In this document: positions 45,568-54,648 of the stretch, piece after piece | How positions within the stretch are numbered: the first letter of the stretch is position 1 | Layout of the letters: each line of letters starts with the position of its first letter | From: Kineosporiaceae bacterium | Lineage (GTDB): Bacteria; Actinomycetota; Actinomycetes; Actinomycetales; Kineosporiaceae | Length of the DNA stretch: 64,000 nucleotides | NCBI GenBank assembly: GCA_016794595.1 | Contig: JAEUJN010000035.1 | Coordinates: forward strand, 1 to 64,000 | Direction of reading: 5' to 3' | Program-made: the position numbers and the translations under genes | Notes under the pieces: generated by a model | The model's database searches: none | What the model was told of the DNA's origin: nothing | What the model saw: only the letters and a program-made list of their open reading frames with translations

Positions 45568-46713
45568 TCAGACCGGGTAGCGCGGGACGCGGGCGGCGAT
45601 GCCGCACACGACCTCGTAGCCGATGGTCCCCCAGCGGGCCGCGACGTCGTCCGCGGTGAGCTGTTCGCCCCCCTGGGCACCGATCAGCACGACCTCGTCA
45701 CCCACCCGGGCCTGCGGGACGGAGTCCAGGTCGATCATGCACTGGTCCATGCACACCCGGCCGACCACGGGCACTCGCCGTCCTCCCACCAGAACCTGCT
45801 GCCCGCTCGTGCGCCGCCAGCCGTCGGCATAACCCACCGGAAGGGTCCCGATCCGCTGCCGGGCCGACGGGTGGTAGGTGTGGCCGTAACTGATCCCCTC
45901 GCCGGCGGGGACCTCCGCGATCCGGGCGATCACCGTCTTCCAGGCCAGTGCCGGGCGGATGCTCGCCGGCAGCGGGACGGCAGCCCCCGGGGACAGCCCG
46001 TACATCGCGATCCCGAACCGCACCAGGTCATGAGCCGCCGACGGTACGGCCAGGGTGGCCGCCGAGTTGGAGGCGTGGATCAGCGGGCGCGCCACGCCGG
46101 CGGCGTCCAGGCGGGCGAACGACGGCTCCAGCGCCGCGAGCACGCCGGCGAACCGGGCCTGTTGCACGGCGGTCACCCCGGACGCCGGATCGGCCTCGTC
46201 CGCGCAGGCGAAGTGGGTGAAGATCCCTTGCAGCTCAACGGACTCGGCAGCCAGGACCCGGCGCACCAGTTCCGGCGCGGCGTCCGGGTCCACCCCCACC
46301 CGGTTCATCCCGGTGTCGATCTTGACGTGCACCCCCGCACCCCGCGCCGTGGCCCGCGAGGCCGCCGCCACGGCGTCCAGGTGGGCCGGTGACCACACGG
46401 TCAGGCTGACGTCGGCAGCCAGCAACTCGCCGACGGCGTCCGGCGGGGTGTACCCGAGCAGCAGGACAGGCGCCCCGAGCCCGGCCGCCCGCAGCTCGAG
46501 CGCCTCGCCGGCCCGCGCGACGCCGAGCCAGGTGGCCCCGCCCTCGAGCGCGGCTCGCGCCACCGGGACGGCGCCGTGCCCGTAGGCGTCGGCCTTGACC
46601 ACGGCCATCACGGAGGTCCCGCTGACCCGCGCCGCGGCGGCGACGTTGCCCTTGATCGCGTCCAGGTCCACCTCGGCCCAGCACGACTCACGCGATCCAG
46701 CCCACTCGCTCAC
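45568..46713 (-). CDS. alr: Alanine racemase
   Basis: 381 residues from a GTG at 46713 (start SEWAGSRESCWAEVDLDAIK). The pyridoxal-phosphate Lys40 is in VMAVVKADAYGHG, and the catalytic Tyr is in GEGISYGHTY. C-terminal beta domain with GRVCMDQCMIDL. It makes D-alanine for peptidoglycan. Alanine dehydrogenase is the upstream neighbour on the same strand, so alanine supply and use are encoded together. Confidence 0.94.
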   Translation of the reverse strand: MSEWAGSRESCWAEVDLDAIKGNVAAAARVSGTSVMAVVKADAYGHGAVPVARAALEGGATWLGVARAGEALELRAAGLGAPVLLLGYTPPDAVGELLAADVSLTVWSPAHLDAVAAASRATARGAGVHVKIDTGMNRVGVDPDAAPELVRRVLAAESVELQGIFTHFACADEADPASGVTAVQQARFAGVLAALEPSFARLDAAGVARPLIHASNSAATLAVPSAAHDLVRFGIAMYGLSPGAAVPLPASIRPALAWKTVIARIAEVPAGEGISYGHTYHPSARQRIGTLPVGYADGWRRTSGQQVLVGGRRVPVVGRVCMDQCMIDLDSVPQARVGDEVVLIGAQGGEQLTADDVAARWGTIGYEVVCGIAARVPRYPV

Positions 46714-46762
46714 CCCGCCGACCCTACTCACCCTGCCCACAGCCCACCCCACCCCCAAACCT

Positions 46763-46855
46763 GCTCATGCTCCGCAGCCGCCGAGCCGTACTCCGCAGCC
46801 GGTGGTCGAGATTCGACGGCAGCGGAGCACGACCGGTCAGCCACGGAGCATGAGC
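46763..46855. repeat. Extended imperfect inverted repeat between alr and ald
   Basis: GCTCATGCTCCG (46763-46774) is repeated in inverted form as CGGAGCATGAGC (46844-46855), and CTCCGCAGCC occurs twice inside. The roughly 70-base interior pairs partly. It may be the ald terminator, or a copy of a dispersed palindromic element; other copies were not found in the window. Confidence 0.55.
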
Positions 46856-46878
46856 GGGTTTGATGCGGGGGTGCGAGG

Positions 46879-47994
46879 TCAGGCGAGGACGTCGGTCAGC
46901 GCACGGTGGGTCAGGCCGAACGCCTCGGCGACCGGACCGTTGGTGACCTCGCCGCCGAAGGTGTTCAGGCCCTTGGCCAGGCTCGCGTCGTCCGTCAGTG
47001 CCTGACGCCAGCCCTTGTCGGCCAGCCGGACGGCGTAGCCCAGGGTGGCGTTGGTCAGCGCCCAGGTCGAGGTCTTCGGCACCGCGCCCGGCATGTTGGC
47101 CACGCAGTAGTAGATCGAGTCGTGCACCGTGAACGTCGGGTCGGCGTGCGTGGTCGGCAGCGAGCCCTCGAAGCAGCCACCCTGGTCGATGGCGACGTCG
47201 ACCAGCACCGAGCCGGGCTTCATCTCCTTGACCATGTCGTCGGTGACCAGCTTGGGCGCCTTGGCGCCGGGGATGAGCACGGTGCCGATCACCATGTCGG
47301 CGCCCAGCACCTCCTCACGCACCGAGAGCTTGGAGGACGCGATCTGGCGAACTCGGTTGTCGTAGCGCCAGAAGCTCATCCGCAGCTTGTCCAGATCGGT
47401 GTCCAGCATGGTCACCTCGGCACCCATGCCCAGGGCGATGTTGGCCGCGTTCTGGCCGGCGACGCCGGCACCCAGGACGACGACCTTGGCGTTGGCCACG
47501 CCCCCGATGGCACCCATCAGGACGCCGGCGCCCCCGTAGGCCTTCATCATCGCGTGCGCTCCGACCTGGGGCGCCAGGCAACCGGCCACCTCGGACATGG
47601 GATACAGCAGCGGCAGCAGACCCGAGGGCAACTGGACGGTCTCGTAGGCGATCGCGGTCACCTTGCGCTTCATCAGCTCCTCGGTCAGGGGCTGGTCGGC
47701 GGCCAGGTGCAGGTAGGTGAAGAGCACCAGGTCCTCGCGCAGGCGGTGGTACTCGGAGGCGATCGGCTCCTTGACCTTCATCACCATGTCCGAGGCGGCC
47801 CAGAGGTCGTCGGCGGAGTCGATGATCCGGGCGCCCTGAGCGACGAAGTCGGCATCGGTGATCGAGGACCCGAGCCCGGCGCTGCGCTCGATCAGCACCT
47901 CATGGCCGTGAGCCACCAGTTCGGCCACGCCGACCGGCGTGATGCCCACCCGGTATTCCTGGTTCTTGACCTCGCGCGGAACGCCGATCTTCAT
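46879..47994 (-). CDS. ald: Alanine dehydrogenase
   Basis: 371 residues from an ATG at 47994 with AGAGGA ahead. [20 protein letters not shown] is the canonical start, with the pyruvate-binding Arg; catalytic Lys and His lie in VMKVKEPI and FTYLHLAAD. The Rossmann motif is [20 protein letters not shown]. It converts L-alanine and NAD to pyruvate, ammonia and NADH, in either direction. A Lrp-type regulator is divergent from it across a 168-base control region, as in mycobacteria, where AldR regulates ald. Confidence 0.96.
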   Translation of the reverse strand: MKIGVPREVKNQEYRVGITPVGVAELVAHGHEVLIERSAGLGSSITDADFVAQGARIIDSADDLWAASDMVMKVKEPIASEYHRLREDLVLFTYLHLAADQPLTEELMKRKVTAIAYETVQLPSGLLPLLYPMSEVAGCLAPQVGAHAMMKAYGGAGVLMGAIGGVANAKVVVLGAGVAGQNAANIALGMGAEVTMLDTDLDKLRMSFWRYDNRVRQIASSKLSVREEVLGADMVIGTVLIPGAKAPKLVTDDMVKEMKPGSVLVDVAIDQGGCFEGSLPTTHADPTFTVHDSIYYCVANMPGAVPKTSTWALTNATLGYAVRLADKGWRQALTDDASLAKGLNTFGGEVTNGPVAEAFGLTHRALTDVLA

Positions 47995-48077
47995 CAGGAC
48001 CATCCTCTCGTCCGGGCGCAGCGACCGTCGCTGCCTCACCCGCGGACCTCGAATGCTGTAGCAGCGTAGTGACCCGG

Positions 48078-48106
48078 GGCCCGCAGATGGTGCCATACCT
48101 GCGGCC
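48078..48106. promoter_or_regulatory. Palindrome in the ald/aldR control region
   Basis: GGCCCGCAGATGG and CCATACCTGCGGCC are imperfect inverted copies around a TG centre. It lies 84 bases upstream of ald and 57 bases upstream of the Lrp-type gene, a good position for an AldR operator controlling both. The match to any published site was not checked. Confidence 0.45.
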
Positions 48107-48162
48107 GTTCAACGCCTGCTGTGGAATGATCTGCCACCAAAGACCCTCAGAGGAGGTCGATC

Positions 48163-48642
48163 GTGCCCCAGAACCCCGGGCCGCTGCGCCTGGACTCGAT
48201 CGACCGCACCATTCTGCGGCTGCTCCAGCAGGACGGCCGGTTGACCAACGCCGAGCTGGCCAAGCGCGTCCGGCTGTCACCGTCACCGTGCCTGCGCCGG
48301 GTGCGAGCGCTGGAGCAGGCCGGGTACATCACCGGGTACGCCGCCGTGCTCGACCGCGTGCTGATGCGACGCGCGCTCAAGGTGAGCGTGCTGGTGGAGT
48401 TGACCTCGCAGCGCCAGGAGGTGCTGGAGGCCTTCGAGTCCGCGGTCGGGGCCCTGGACGACGTCCTCGCCTGTGATCTGATCACCGGCGAGGCCGACTA
48501 CCTGCTGACCGTGGCGGTCGCCGATCTCGATGCCTACCAGCAGCTCTACACCCGCCACCTGGGCGAACTGCCCGGGGTCGCCTCGCTGAAGAGCCTGGTC
48601 ACCATGAAGTCGGTCAAGGCCTCCACCGCGCTACCCGCCTGA
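48163..48642 (+). CDS. aldR: Lrp/AsnC-family regulator, probable AldR
   Basis: 159 residues from GTG with AGAGGAGGT ahead. N-terminal helix-turn-helix LDSIDRTILRLLQQDGRLTN, then AELAKRVRLSPSPCLRRVRA; the C-terminal RAM ligand-binding domain has CDLITGEADYLLTVAVADLD. Lrp-type proteins form octamers and respond to amino acids. Divergence from ald, with a shared palindrome, points to alanine-responsive control of ald; in mycobacteria the same arrangement is AldR. Confidence 0.88.
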   Translation: MPQNPGPLRLDSIDRTILRLLQQDGRLTNAELAKRVRLSPSPCLRRVRALEQAGYITGYAAVLDRVLMRRALKVSVLVELTSQRQEVLEAFESAVGALDDVLACDLITGEADYLLTVAVADLDAYQQLYTRHLGELPGVASLKSLVTMKSVKASTALPA

Positions 48643-48748
48643 CCGGGCGCGGCACGGCCGGCTCTCCCCGCCCGAGCCCTCCACCCGGCTCCGATTCACC
48701 CGAACGGATGAGGTTCGCACCGGCCGGGCCCGGGAACTGAACAGGGTG

Positions 48749-48776
48749 CCGCGAGGGCCACACCCGGCCCTCGCGG
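48749..48776. terminator. Terminator hairpin between aldR and psuG
   Basis: CCGCGAGGGCC (48749-48759) and GGCCCTCGCGG (48766-48776) make a perfect 11-bp stem with a 6-base loop, between two genes that converge. It can serve both strands. Confidence 0.75.
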
Positions 48777-48812
48777 ACCAGCCACCCGCCGGCCGGGCGG
48801 GGATGCGGGCCC

Positions 48813-49739
48813 TCACAGCGAGGCCAGGACCACCGCCGTCCGCGCGGCCAGCCGGGCGTTGTTGCGGATCAGCGCGACGTTCGCGGTCAGGCTGCGCCCG
48901 CCGGTGAGCTCGTTGATCCTTGCCAGCAGGTACGGGGTGACGTCCTTGCGCGTGATGCCTGCACGCTCGGCGTCCGCGATGGCCTCGGCGATCCGGGAGT
49001 CGATCTCATCGGCCTGCAGCGCGTCGGCCTCGGGAATCGGGTTGACCACCAGGACGCCGCCCCGCATCCCCAGGCGGGCATGCTCACGCAGCACGGCGGC
49101 CAGGTCGGCCGGGCCCTCGACCCGGTGGTCCACCGGCAGGCCGGACGACCGGGTGAAGAACGCCGGGAACTCGTCCGTCCCCACCCCGATCACCGGCACC
49201 CCTTGGGTCTCCAGCCGTTCCAGGGTCTTGGGCAGGTCGAGGATCGACTTGGCGCCGGCACAGACCACGGCCACCGGGGTCGAACCCAACTCGTCGAGGT
49301 CGGCCGAGACGTCGAAGGTGTGCTCGGCCCCCCGGTGCACCCCACCGATCCCCCCGGTGGCGAAGATCGGGATGCCGGCCCGGTGGGCCAGGAACATGGT
49401 GGCGGCCACCGTCGTCCCGGCGCTGGCCCGGGAGGCGATCAGAGCGGGCAGGTCGCGCCGCGAGGCCTTGGCGATCCGGGGCCCGCTCTCCCGGGGGCTG
49501 GCCGCCGCCGTGGCCAACTGTTCCAGGGTCGCCGGGTCCAGTCCCACCCGCAGGGCGCCGTCCACCAGGGCGATGGTCGCCGGCACCGCTCCCTCGTCGC
49601 GGACCACCTGCTCGACACCGGCCGCGGTGGTCAGGTTGTCCGGGAACGGCATCCCGTGAGTGATGATCGTCGACTCCAGCGCGACCACGGCTCGCCCCTC
49701 GGCGAGGGCCTCGGCGACCTCGGGGGTCACGTGCAGCAA
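48813..49739 (-). CDS. psuG: Pseudouridine-5'-phosphate glycosidase
   Basis: 308 residues from a TTG at 49739 with GGAGG four bases ahead; a GTG at 49730 is an alternative. The family core is clear: VALESTIITHGMPFPDNL, PATIALVDGALRVGL, the metal/substrate motif TVAATMFLAHRAGIPIFATG and GVHRGAEHTFDVSADL. It splits pseudouridine 5'-phosphate into uracil and ribose 5-phosphate. The kinase that makes its substrate is encoded just upstream. The cluster lacks an obvious pseudouridine transporter. Confidence 0.93.
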   Translation of the reverse strand: MLHVTPEVAEALAEGRAVVALESTIITHGMPFPDNLTTAAGVEQVVRDEGAVPATIALVDGALRVGLDPATLEQLATAAASPRESGPRIAKASRRDLPALIASRASAGTTVAATMFLAHRAGIPIFATGGIGGVHRGAEHTFDVSADLDELGSTPVAVVCAGAKSILDLPKTLERLETQGVPVIGVGTDEFPAFFTRSSGLPVDHRVEGPADLAAVLREHARLGMRGGVLVVNPIPEADALQADEIDSRIAEAIADAERAGITRKDVTPYLLARINELTGGRSLTANVALIRNNARLAARTAVVLASL

Positions 49740-49796
49740 CGATCCTCCAGGCGAGTGCGGGGGCCCTGCGCCGGGCCCGCGGTGCTCCGGCAGGCC

Positions 49797-50804
49797 TCAG
49801 TTGAACTCACGGGTGCCGACAGCCTCCTCGGCGGTCGCCCGCGAGGCGGCCAGCATCCCCGGACGGCGCAGCCGGTGCAGCGCCGCGGCGTCCACCAACT
49901 CGGCCGACAGGTCCGGTCGCACACTGTGGTGGCTCTCGACCGTCAGGGCGGCGACCAGCGTCCCCGCCAGCACCGCGTCGTCCAGGCTCGAGCCGGTGAC
50001 CAGCAACGACAGCGTCCCGGCGATCAGGGAGTCACCGGCCCCGGTGACGTCGAAGACCGAGGCCGCCGTGGCCGGAACCAGCCGCGTGCCCTCGTCGTCG
50101 GCGATCACCAGGCCGTCACCACCGCGGCTGAGCACCACCCGGGCCGCACCGTGTTCGTGCAGCAACTGCACCAGGTCGAGGGCGTTGCCGGTGACCGGCC
50201 ACCCGTGGTGCACGGCCAGCGCCTGCGCCTCGGCGAGATTGCAGAACAGCACCCCCACCCCGGTCAGGTCGCGCGGCAGCCGACCCACCTTGGGCGTCGA
50301 GACCGCATCGACGGCCAGCGGCGTGCCCTCGATCCGTCCCCGTCGGACGGCGTGCGCCAGGGTGTCGATCGGCAGGTTGCAGTCGGCGAAGACCCAGCTG
50401 TTGGTCTCCAGGGAGGTCGGCCAGGAGGCGTCGAGGTCGGCCGGGGCCAACCCGTCGAGCACGTCCATGGCCGCCACCCCGAGCACCAGGTTGCCGCCGG
50501 CGTCCAGGATGGCCACGTACTGGGCGGTCTCCCCCGACAGGGCCACGCTCACCCCGCGGACGTCGACCCCCAGCGAGGCCAGGTGGGTGGTCAACGCCCG
50601 GCCCGAGTCGTCGTCGCCCACCCGCGAGACCAGTTCCACCTGGGTTCCCAGCCGGGCCAGGTTCTCGGCCACGTTGCGGGCCACACCACCGAAGGAGGTG
50701 ACCGCCCGCGCCGGGTTCGACGTGCCGGCCAGCGCCTGGCCGGTCAGCTTGAGCTTGCGGTCGACCACGCACCCACCGGCGCAGATCACTCGCCCGAGCG
50801 TCAT
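49797..50804 (-). CDS. psuK: PfkB-family kinase, probable pseudouridine kinase
   Basis: 335 residues from an ATG at 50804; an ATG at 50846 overlapping the RNase J stop (ATGA) would add 14. Ribokinase fold: ICAGGCVVDRKLKLTG at the start, FGGVARNVAENLARLG, and the catalytic DVTGAGDSLIAGTLSLLVTG, with Asp as base and the anion hole. PfkB kinases vary in substrate, but the next gene is psuG, so pseudouridine is the likely one. The gene order RNase J, psuK, psuG on one strand suggests use of modified nucleosides from RNA decay. Confidence 0.85.
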   Translation of the reverse strand: MTLGRVICAGGCVVDRKLKLTGQALAGTSNPARAVTSFGGVARNVAENLARLGTQVELVSRVGDDDSGRALTTHLASLGVDVRGVSVALSGETAQYVAILDAGGNLVLGVAAMDVLDGLAPADLDASWPTSLETNSWVFADCNLPIDTLAHAVRRGRIEGTPLAVDAVSTPKVGRLPRDLTGVGVLFCNLAEAQALAVHHGWPVTGNALDLVQLLHEHGAARVVLSRGGDGLVIADDEGTRLVPATAASVFDVTGAGDSLIAGTLSLLVTGSSLDDAVLAGTLVAALTVESHHSVRPDLSAELVDAAALHRLRRPGMLAASRATAEEAVGTREFN

Positions 50805-50842
50805 CGTTCCACCCGTCCCGTTCTCGCCCCCGCGATAGGAGT

Positions 50843-52528
50843 TCATGCCTCGATGACCACCGGGATGATCATCGGTCGTCGGCGGAACCGCTCCGACACC
50901 CACTTGCCGATCGTCCTGCGCACGATCTGCTGCAGCGCGTACGGGTCGAGGTTGCCGTCCCCCGCGGTCGCCGCCAGGGCGTCGATGATCCGGGGCCGGA
51001 CGGCGTCGAAGACCGTGTCGTCCTCGGCGAAGCCCCGCGCGTGGATCTCCGGGCCGGCGACCACCTTGCCGGTCCCGGAATCGACCACCACGATCACCGA
51101 GATGAAGCCCTCCTCACCCAGGATCCGCCGGTCCTTCAGATCGGCCTCGGTCAACTCACCGATGCTGGCGCCGTCCACGTAGACGTAGCCGACGGGCAGC
51201 GCGCCCACCACCGTGGCCACCCCGTCGACCAGGTCGACCACCACTCCGTCCTCGGCGAGCACCACCCGCTCGCGCGGGACCCCGGTCGCGATCGCCAACT
51301 CGGCGTTGGCGACCAGGTGACGCACCTCGCCGTGGACCGGCATCACGTTGCGCGGCCGGACGATGTTGTAGCAGTAGAGCAGCTCGCCGGCCGAGGCGTG
51401 ACCGGAGACGTGGACCCGCGCATTGCCCTGGTGTACCACGCTGGCTCCGAGCCTGGTCAGGCCATTGATCACCCGGTAGACGGCGTTCTCGTTCCCCGGG
51501 ATCAGCGAGCTGGCCAGGACCACGGTGTCCCCGCGGCCCACCCGGATCTGGTGGTCGCGGTGCGCCATCCGCGACAGCGCGGCCATCGGCTCCCCCTGGG
51601 ATCCGGTGCACATCAGCACGATCCGGTCCTCGGGCAGGTCGTCGATCGACCGGGCGTCGATCAGCACCCCCTCGGGCACCTTCAGGTACCCCAGGTCGGC
51701 CGCGACCGCCATGTTGCGCACCATCGAACGACCCACCAGCGCGACCCGGCGTCCGTGAGCGTGCGCGGCGTCCAGCACCTGCTGCACCCGGTGCACGTGC
51801 GAGGCGAAGCTGGCCACGATGATCCGGCGCTCGGCCTGGCCGAAGACCCGGTCGAGCACCGGGGCGATCTCGCGCTCGGAGGTGGTGAACCCGGGCACCT
51901 CGGCGTTGGTGGAGTCGACCATGAACAGGTCGACGCCGGCCTCGCCGAGGCGGGCGAAGGCCCGCAGGTCGGTGATCCGTCGGTCCAGCGGCAGCTGGTC
52001 CATCTTGAAGTCACCGGTGTGCAGCACCACGCCCGCCGGGGTGCTCACCGCGACGGCGAGGGCATCCGGGATGGAGTGGTTGACCGCGATGAACTCGCAG
52101 TCGAACGGCCCGAACCTCTCGTGGCGGCCCTCGGCGACCGCCAGGGTCAGGGGGGTGATCCGGTGTTCGCGCAGCTTGGCCTCGACCAGGGCCAAGGTCA
52201 GCTGGGAGCCGATCAGCGGCAGGTCCTCGCGCTGGCGCAACAGGTAGGGGACGGCACCGATGTGGTCCTCGTGACCGTGGGTCAGGATCACCCCGACCAC
52301 ATCGTCCAGCCGGTCGGCGATCACCGAGAAGTCGGGCAGGATCAGGTCGACCCCGGGCTGGTGATCCTCGGGGAAGAGCACCCCGCAGTCGATGATCAGC
52401 AGCTTGCCGCCGTACTCGAGCACGCTCATGTTGCGCCCGATCTCACCGAGGCCACCGAGCGGGACGATCCTCAGGCCGCCCTCGGCGAGCGGCGGCGGCG
52501 GTCCCAGTTCGGGATGCGGGTGGCTCAC
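50843..52528 (-). CDS. rnj: Ribonuclease J
   Basis: 561 residues from a GTG overlapping the dapA stop (GTGA). Metallo-beta-lactamase fold with VILTHGHEDHIGAVPYLL (HxHxDH zinc motif), HTGDFKMD, and beta-CASP motifs such as VHVSGHASAGELLY. It has endo- and 5'-exoribonuclease activity in RNA maturation and decay. The C-terminal domain is about 110 residues. It sits between dapA and psuK; the dapA-RNase J order is conserved in actinomycetes. Confidence 0.95.
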   Translation of the reverse strand: MSHPHPELGPPPPLAEGGLRIVPLGGLGEIGRNMSVLEYGGKLLIIDCGVLFPEDHQPGVDLILPDFSVIADRLDDVVGVILTHGHEDHIGAVPYLLRQREDLPLIGSQLTLALVEAKLREHRITPLTLAVAEGRHERFGPFDCEFIAVNHSIPDALAVAVSTPAGVVLHTGDFKMDQLPLDRRITDLRAFARLGEAGVDLFMVDSTNAEVPGFTTSEREIAPVLDRVFGQAERRIIVASFASHVHRVQQVLDAAHAHGRRVALVGRSMVRNMAVAADLGYLKVPEGVLIDARSIDDLPEDRIVLMCTGSQGEPMAALSRMAHRDHQIRVGRGDTVVLASSLIPGNENAVYRVINGLTRLGASVVHQGNARVHVSGHASAGELLYCYNIVRPRNVMPVHGEVRHLVANAELAIATGVPRERVVLAEDGVVVDLVDGVATVVGALPVGYVYVDGASIGELTEADLKDRRILGEEGFISVIVVVDSGTGKVVAGPEIHARGFAEDDTVFDAVRPRIIDALAATAGDGNLDPYALQQIVRRTIGKWVSERFRRRPMIIPVVIEA

Positions 52529-53463
52529 GCTTCCGGCACCATCCTCGCGCTGACCAGGGCGGCTCGAACCTCGCCGACCTCGGCCTCGGACGCCGGCAGC
52601 AACGGCAGCCGCGTGGCCCGGCTGCCGATCACGCCCAGCAGTTCCATCGCGGCCTTGGCCCGGATGGCCCCCTGCGAGGCCGGCGACATGATCGCGCGGA
52701 CGACCCCCAGCAGCCGGTCGTTGAGCGCCCGGGCGGTGGCGAGGTCACCGGCGTCGACCGCCGAGACCAGCGCGGCGTGCTCTCGCCCGGCAACGTGGCC
52801 GGTCACGCTGACCAGGCCCGAGGCGCCGATCGCGAGCCAGGGCAGGTTCAGCGCGTCGTCCCCGCAGTAGTAGGCGAGCTCGGTCGTCGCCATCACCTCC
52901 ATCCCTGCCGCCAGGTCGCCGGTGGCGTCCTTGACCGCGGTGATCCTGGGGTGGGCGGCGAGTCGCTGCAGGACCGGGGTGGTGATCCGGACCCCCGCTC
53001 GGCCGGGGATGTCGTAGAGCATGCACGGCAGGTCGGTGGCGTCGGCGACCGCGGAGAAGTGGGCGACCAGGCTCTCGGCCGGTGGCTTGTTGTAGTAGGG
53101 AGTCACCACCAGCAGACCGTGCGCCCCGGCCTTGGCCGCCTCCTGAGCCAGCTGGACGGTGTGGTGGGTGTCGTTCGTGCCCACGCCGGCCACGATGGTG
53201 GCCCGCTCCCCCACCGCCTCCAGGACGGCGCGCAGCAGCGCCTCCTTCTCGGCGTCCGTCGTGGTCGGCGACTCGCCGGTGGTGCCGGAGACCACCAGGC
53301 CGTCGTGGCCGGCGTCCACCAGGTGGGTGGCCAGGGCCTGGGCGCCGTCCAGGTCGAGATCTCCCGACCCGGTGAACGGGGTGACCATGGCGGTCAGCAC
53401 CGAGCCGAAGGGGCGTCGAGCGGACGCTGCGCTCCTGGTGGAGGCAGTCGGGGTCGATGACAT
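52525..53463 (-). CDS. dapA: 4-hydroxy-tetrahydrodipicolinate synthase
   Basis: 312 residues from an ATG at 53463. The aldolase barrel has GTTGESPTTTDAEKEALL, the catalytic Tyr in TPYYNKPPAESLVAHF and the Schiff-base Lys in ITAVKDATGDL. It condenses pyruvate and aspartate semialdehyde, the first committed step to diaminopimelate. It is first in the run dapA-RNase J-psuK-psuG. Its promoter must lie within the space up to the hairpin at 53579. Confidence 0.95.
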   Translation of the reverse strand: MSSTPTASTRSAASARRPFGSVLTAMVTPFTGSGDLDLDGAQALATHLVDAGHDGLVVSGTTGESPTTTDAEKEALLRAVLEAVGERATIVAGVGTNDTHHTVQLAQEAAKAGAHGLLVVTPYYNKPPAESLVAHFSAVADATDLPCMLYDIPGRAGVRITTPVLQRLAAHPRITAVKDATGDLAAGMEVMATTELAYYCGDDALNLPWLAIGASGLVSVTGHVAGREHAALVSAVDAGDLATARALNDRLLGVVRAIMSPASQGAIRAKAAMELLGVIGSRATRLPLLPASEAEVGEVRAALVSARMVPEA

Positions 53464-53578
53464 GTGTCCGAGAATAGAGGGCCACCCGGGATCGCGGACG
53501 CCGCTGGGCGAGGCCGTGGGCCGGCTGGGCGCCGCGGCCACGCTGACGTCAACGCCTGCGATCGGGACCCAAAACGCA

Positions 53579-53622
53579 GATCTCGGAGCTGCCCGCTCGG
53601 GGGTCCGGGCAGCTCCGAGATC
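53579..53622 (-). terminator. Strong terminator downstream of thyX
   Basis: GATCTCGGAGCTGCCCG (53579-53595) and CGGGCAGCTCCGAGATC (53606-53622) form a perfect 17-bp stem with a 10-base loop. On the minus strand it is followed by TGCGTTTT, a short T-run, so it ends leftward transcription from thyX before the dapA promoter. Confidence 0.85.
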
Positions 53623-53669
53623 CGGGGGCTATATCGACACCCCCCGAATGACCGTTACACGGAGCTAAA

Positions 53670-53685
53670 TGTGATCCAGGTCACG
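53670..53685. promoter_or_regulatory. CRP/GlxR-like palindrome TGTGA-N6-TCACG
   Basis: TGTGATCCAGGTCACG matches the CRP-family consensus TGTGA-N6-TCACA in all but the last base. It is in an intergenic stretch with no gene starting close by: dapA begins 207 bases away beyond a terminator. See findings. Confidence 0.5.
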
Positions 53686-53849
53686 TACGAAGAGCGTCAC
53701 TGACGTTCACTCAGGGTCACGAGACCGCGCCTCTCGCCCTGATCGGTGGGGATCCGGGTGAGGGCTGGGCCCCCGCACCTGCCAACGGCGGGAATCGGTG
53801 CGCTCACCGAACACCGGATCCCGCCGGTGAGCAGCCGCCTCGGCAGTGA

Positions 53850-54638
53850 TCAGGGGGCCACCCGGCCGTTCGCCTCGAACGCCGCGTGGGTCAGCGGCAT
53901 CAGCTCACGCCAGAACTGCTCCATCTGCTCCGCGCACATCTCGATCTCCCGTTGGGGGAACGAGGGATTGGCCGCGTGCTCACGTTTGGTGCGCAGCGAG
54001 AGGAAGTTCATCAGCGCCCGGGCGTTCATGGTCACGTACATCGAGGAGTAGATGGTCAGCGGCAGGACGATGCGGGCGACCTCGCGGGCCACCCCGGCCG
54101 CCAGCATCCGCTGGTAGGCGGCATACGCCTGCGTGCAGGCGGCTCTGGTCTCGGCCTCGACCAGGGCGAACTGCTCGGGGGTCCCGTCGACGAAGTCGTA
54201 AGCACCCGGCTTGCCCACCTGCACCAGCTTGCGGTCCCGGCCGGGCACGTAGAACACGGGGCGCAACTCGCGGTAGCGGCCCGATTCCTCGTTGTACGAG
54301 GCGATCCGATGACGCATGAACTCCCGGAAGACGAAGATCGGCGCCTGCACGTAGAAGGTCATCGAGTTGTGCTCGAACGGGCTCCCGTGTCGGTCACGCA
54401 TCAAGTAGTTGATCAAACCCTGCGAGCGCTCGGCGTCGTCGTCCACGTGAGCCAGGGTCTGCTCTCCCTGGGTGGACACGCGCGCCGCGAACACCACGTC
54501 GGAGTCCCGGGCGCCGGCGCGGACCAGTTCGACGGTGACATCGGAGCGGAAGGTCACCTCGGGCCCGGCGTCCGCGGAGGGGTCGTGCCGGACGTCGAGG
54601 CGCACCTCGGGCGAGACCACGGTGATGTCATCAGTCAC
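53850..54638 (-). CDS. thyX: Flavin-dependent thymidylate synthase
   Basis: 262 residues from a GTG at 54638 (start TDDITVVSPEVRLDV). The ThyX motif RHRxxSxNEESxRY is complete in FMRHRIASYNEESGRY, and SPFEHNSMTFYVQAPIFVF precedes it. It makes dTMP using FAD and methylene-tetrahydrofolate, without ThyA. The start is 10 bases after the HAD gene stop, so the two are probably cotranscribed; transcription stops at the hairpin 230 bases on. Confidence 0.95.
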   Translation of the reverse strand: MTDDITVVSPEVRLDVRHDPSADAGPEVTFRSDVTVELVRAGARDSDVVFAARVSTQGEQTLAHVDDDAERSQGLINYLMRDRHGSPFEHNSMTFYVQAPIFVFREFMRHRIASYNEESGRYRELRPVFYVPGRDRKLVQVGKPGAYDFVDGTPEQFALVEAETRAACTQAYAAYQRMLAAGVAREVARIVLPLTIYSSMYVTMNARALMNFLSLRTKREHAANPSFPQREIEMCAEQMEQFWRELMPLTHAAFEANGRVAP

Positions 54639-54648
54639 CCGATCGAGA

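Larger units (their letters stand above)
53464..53849. other. 386-base gap between thyX and dapA
   Basis: Contains, from low to high coordinates, the presumed dapA promoter (53464-53578), a strong terminator hairpin (53579-53622), and a CRP-like palindrome (53670-53685). No protein gene was recognised. The stretch 53700-53849 shows nothing I can identify. Confidence 0.5.

Noticed and set aside
41996-45580. Open frame of 1194 codons on the plus strand
   Set aside because: Antisense to ftsK and the NYN gene; low-complexity His/Arg/Asp content and no ribosome site or motif.
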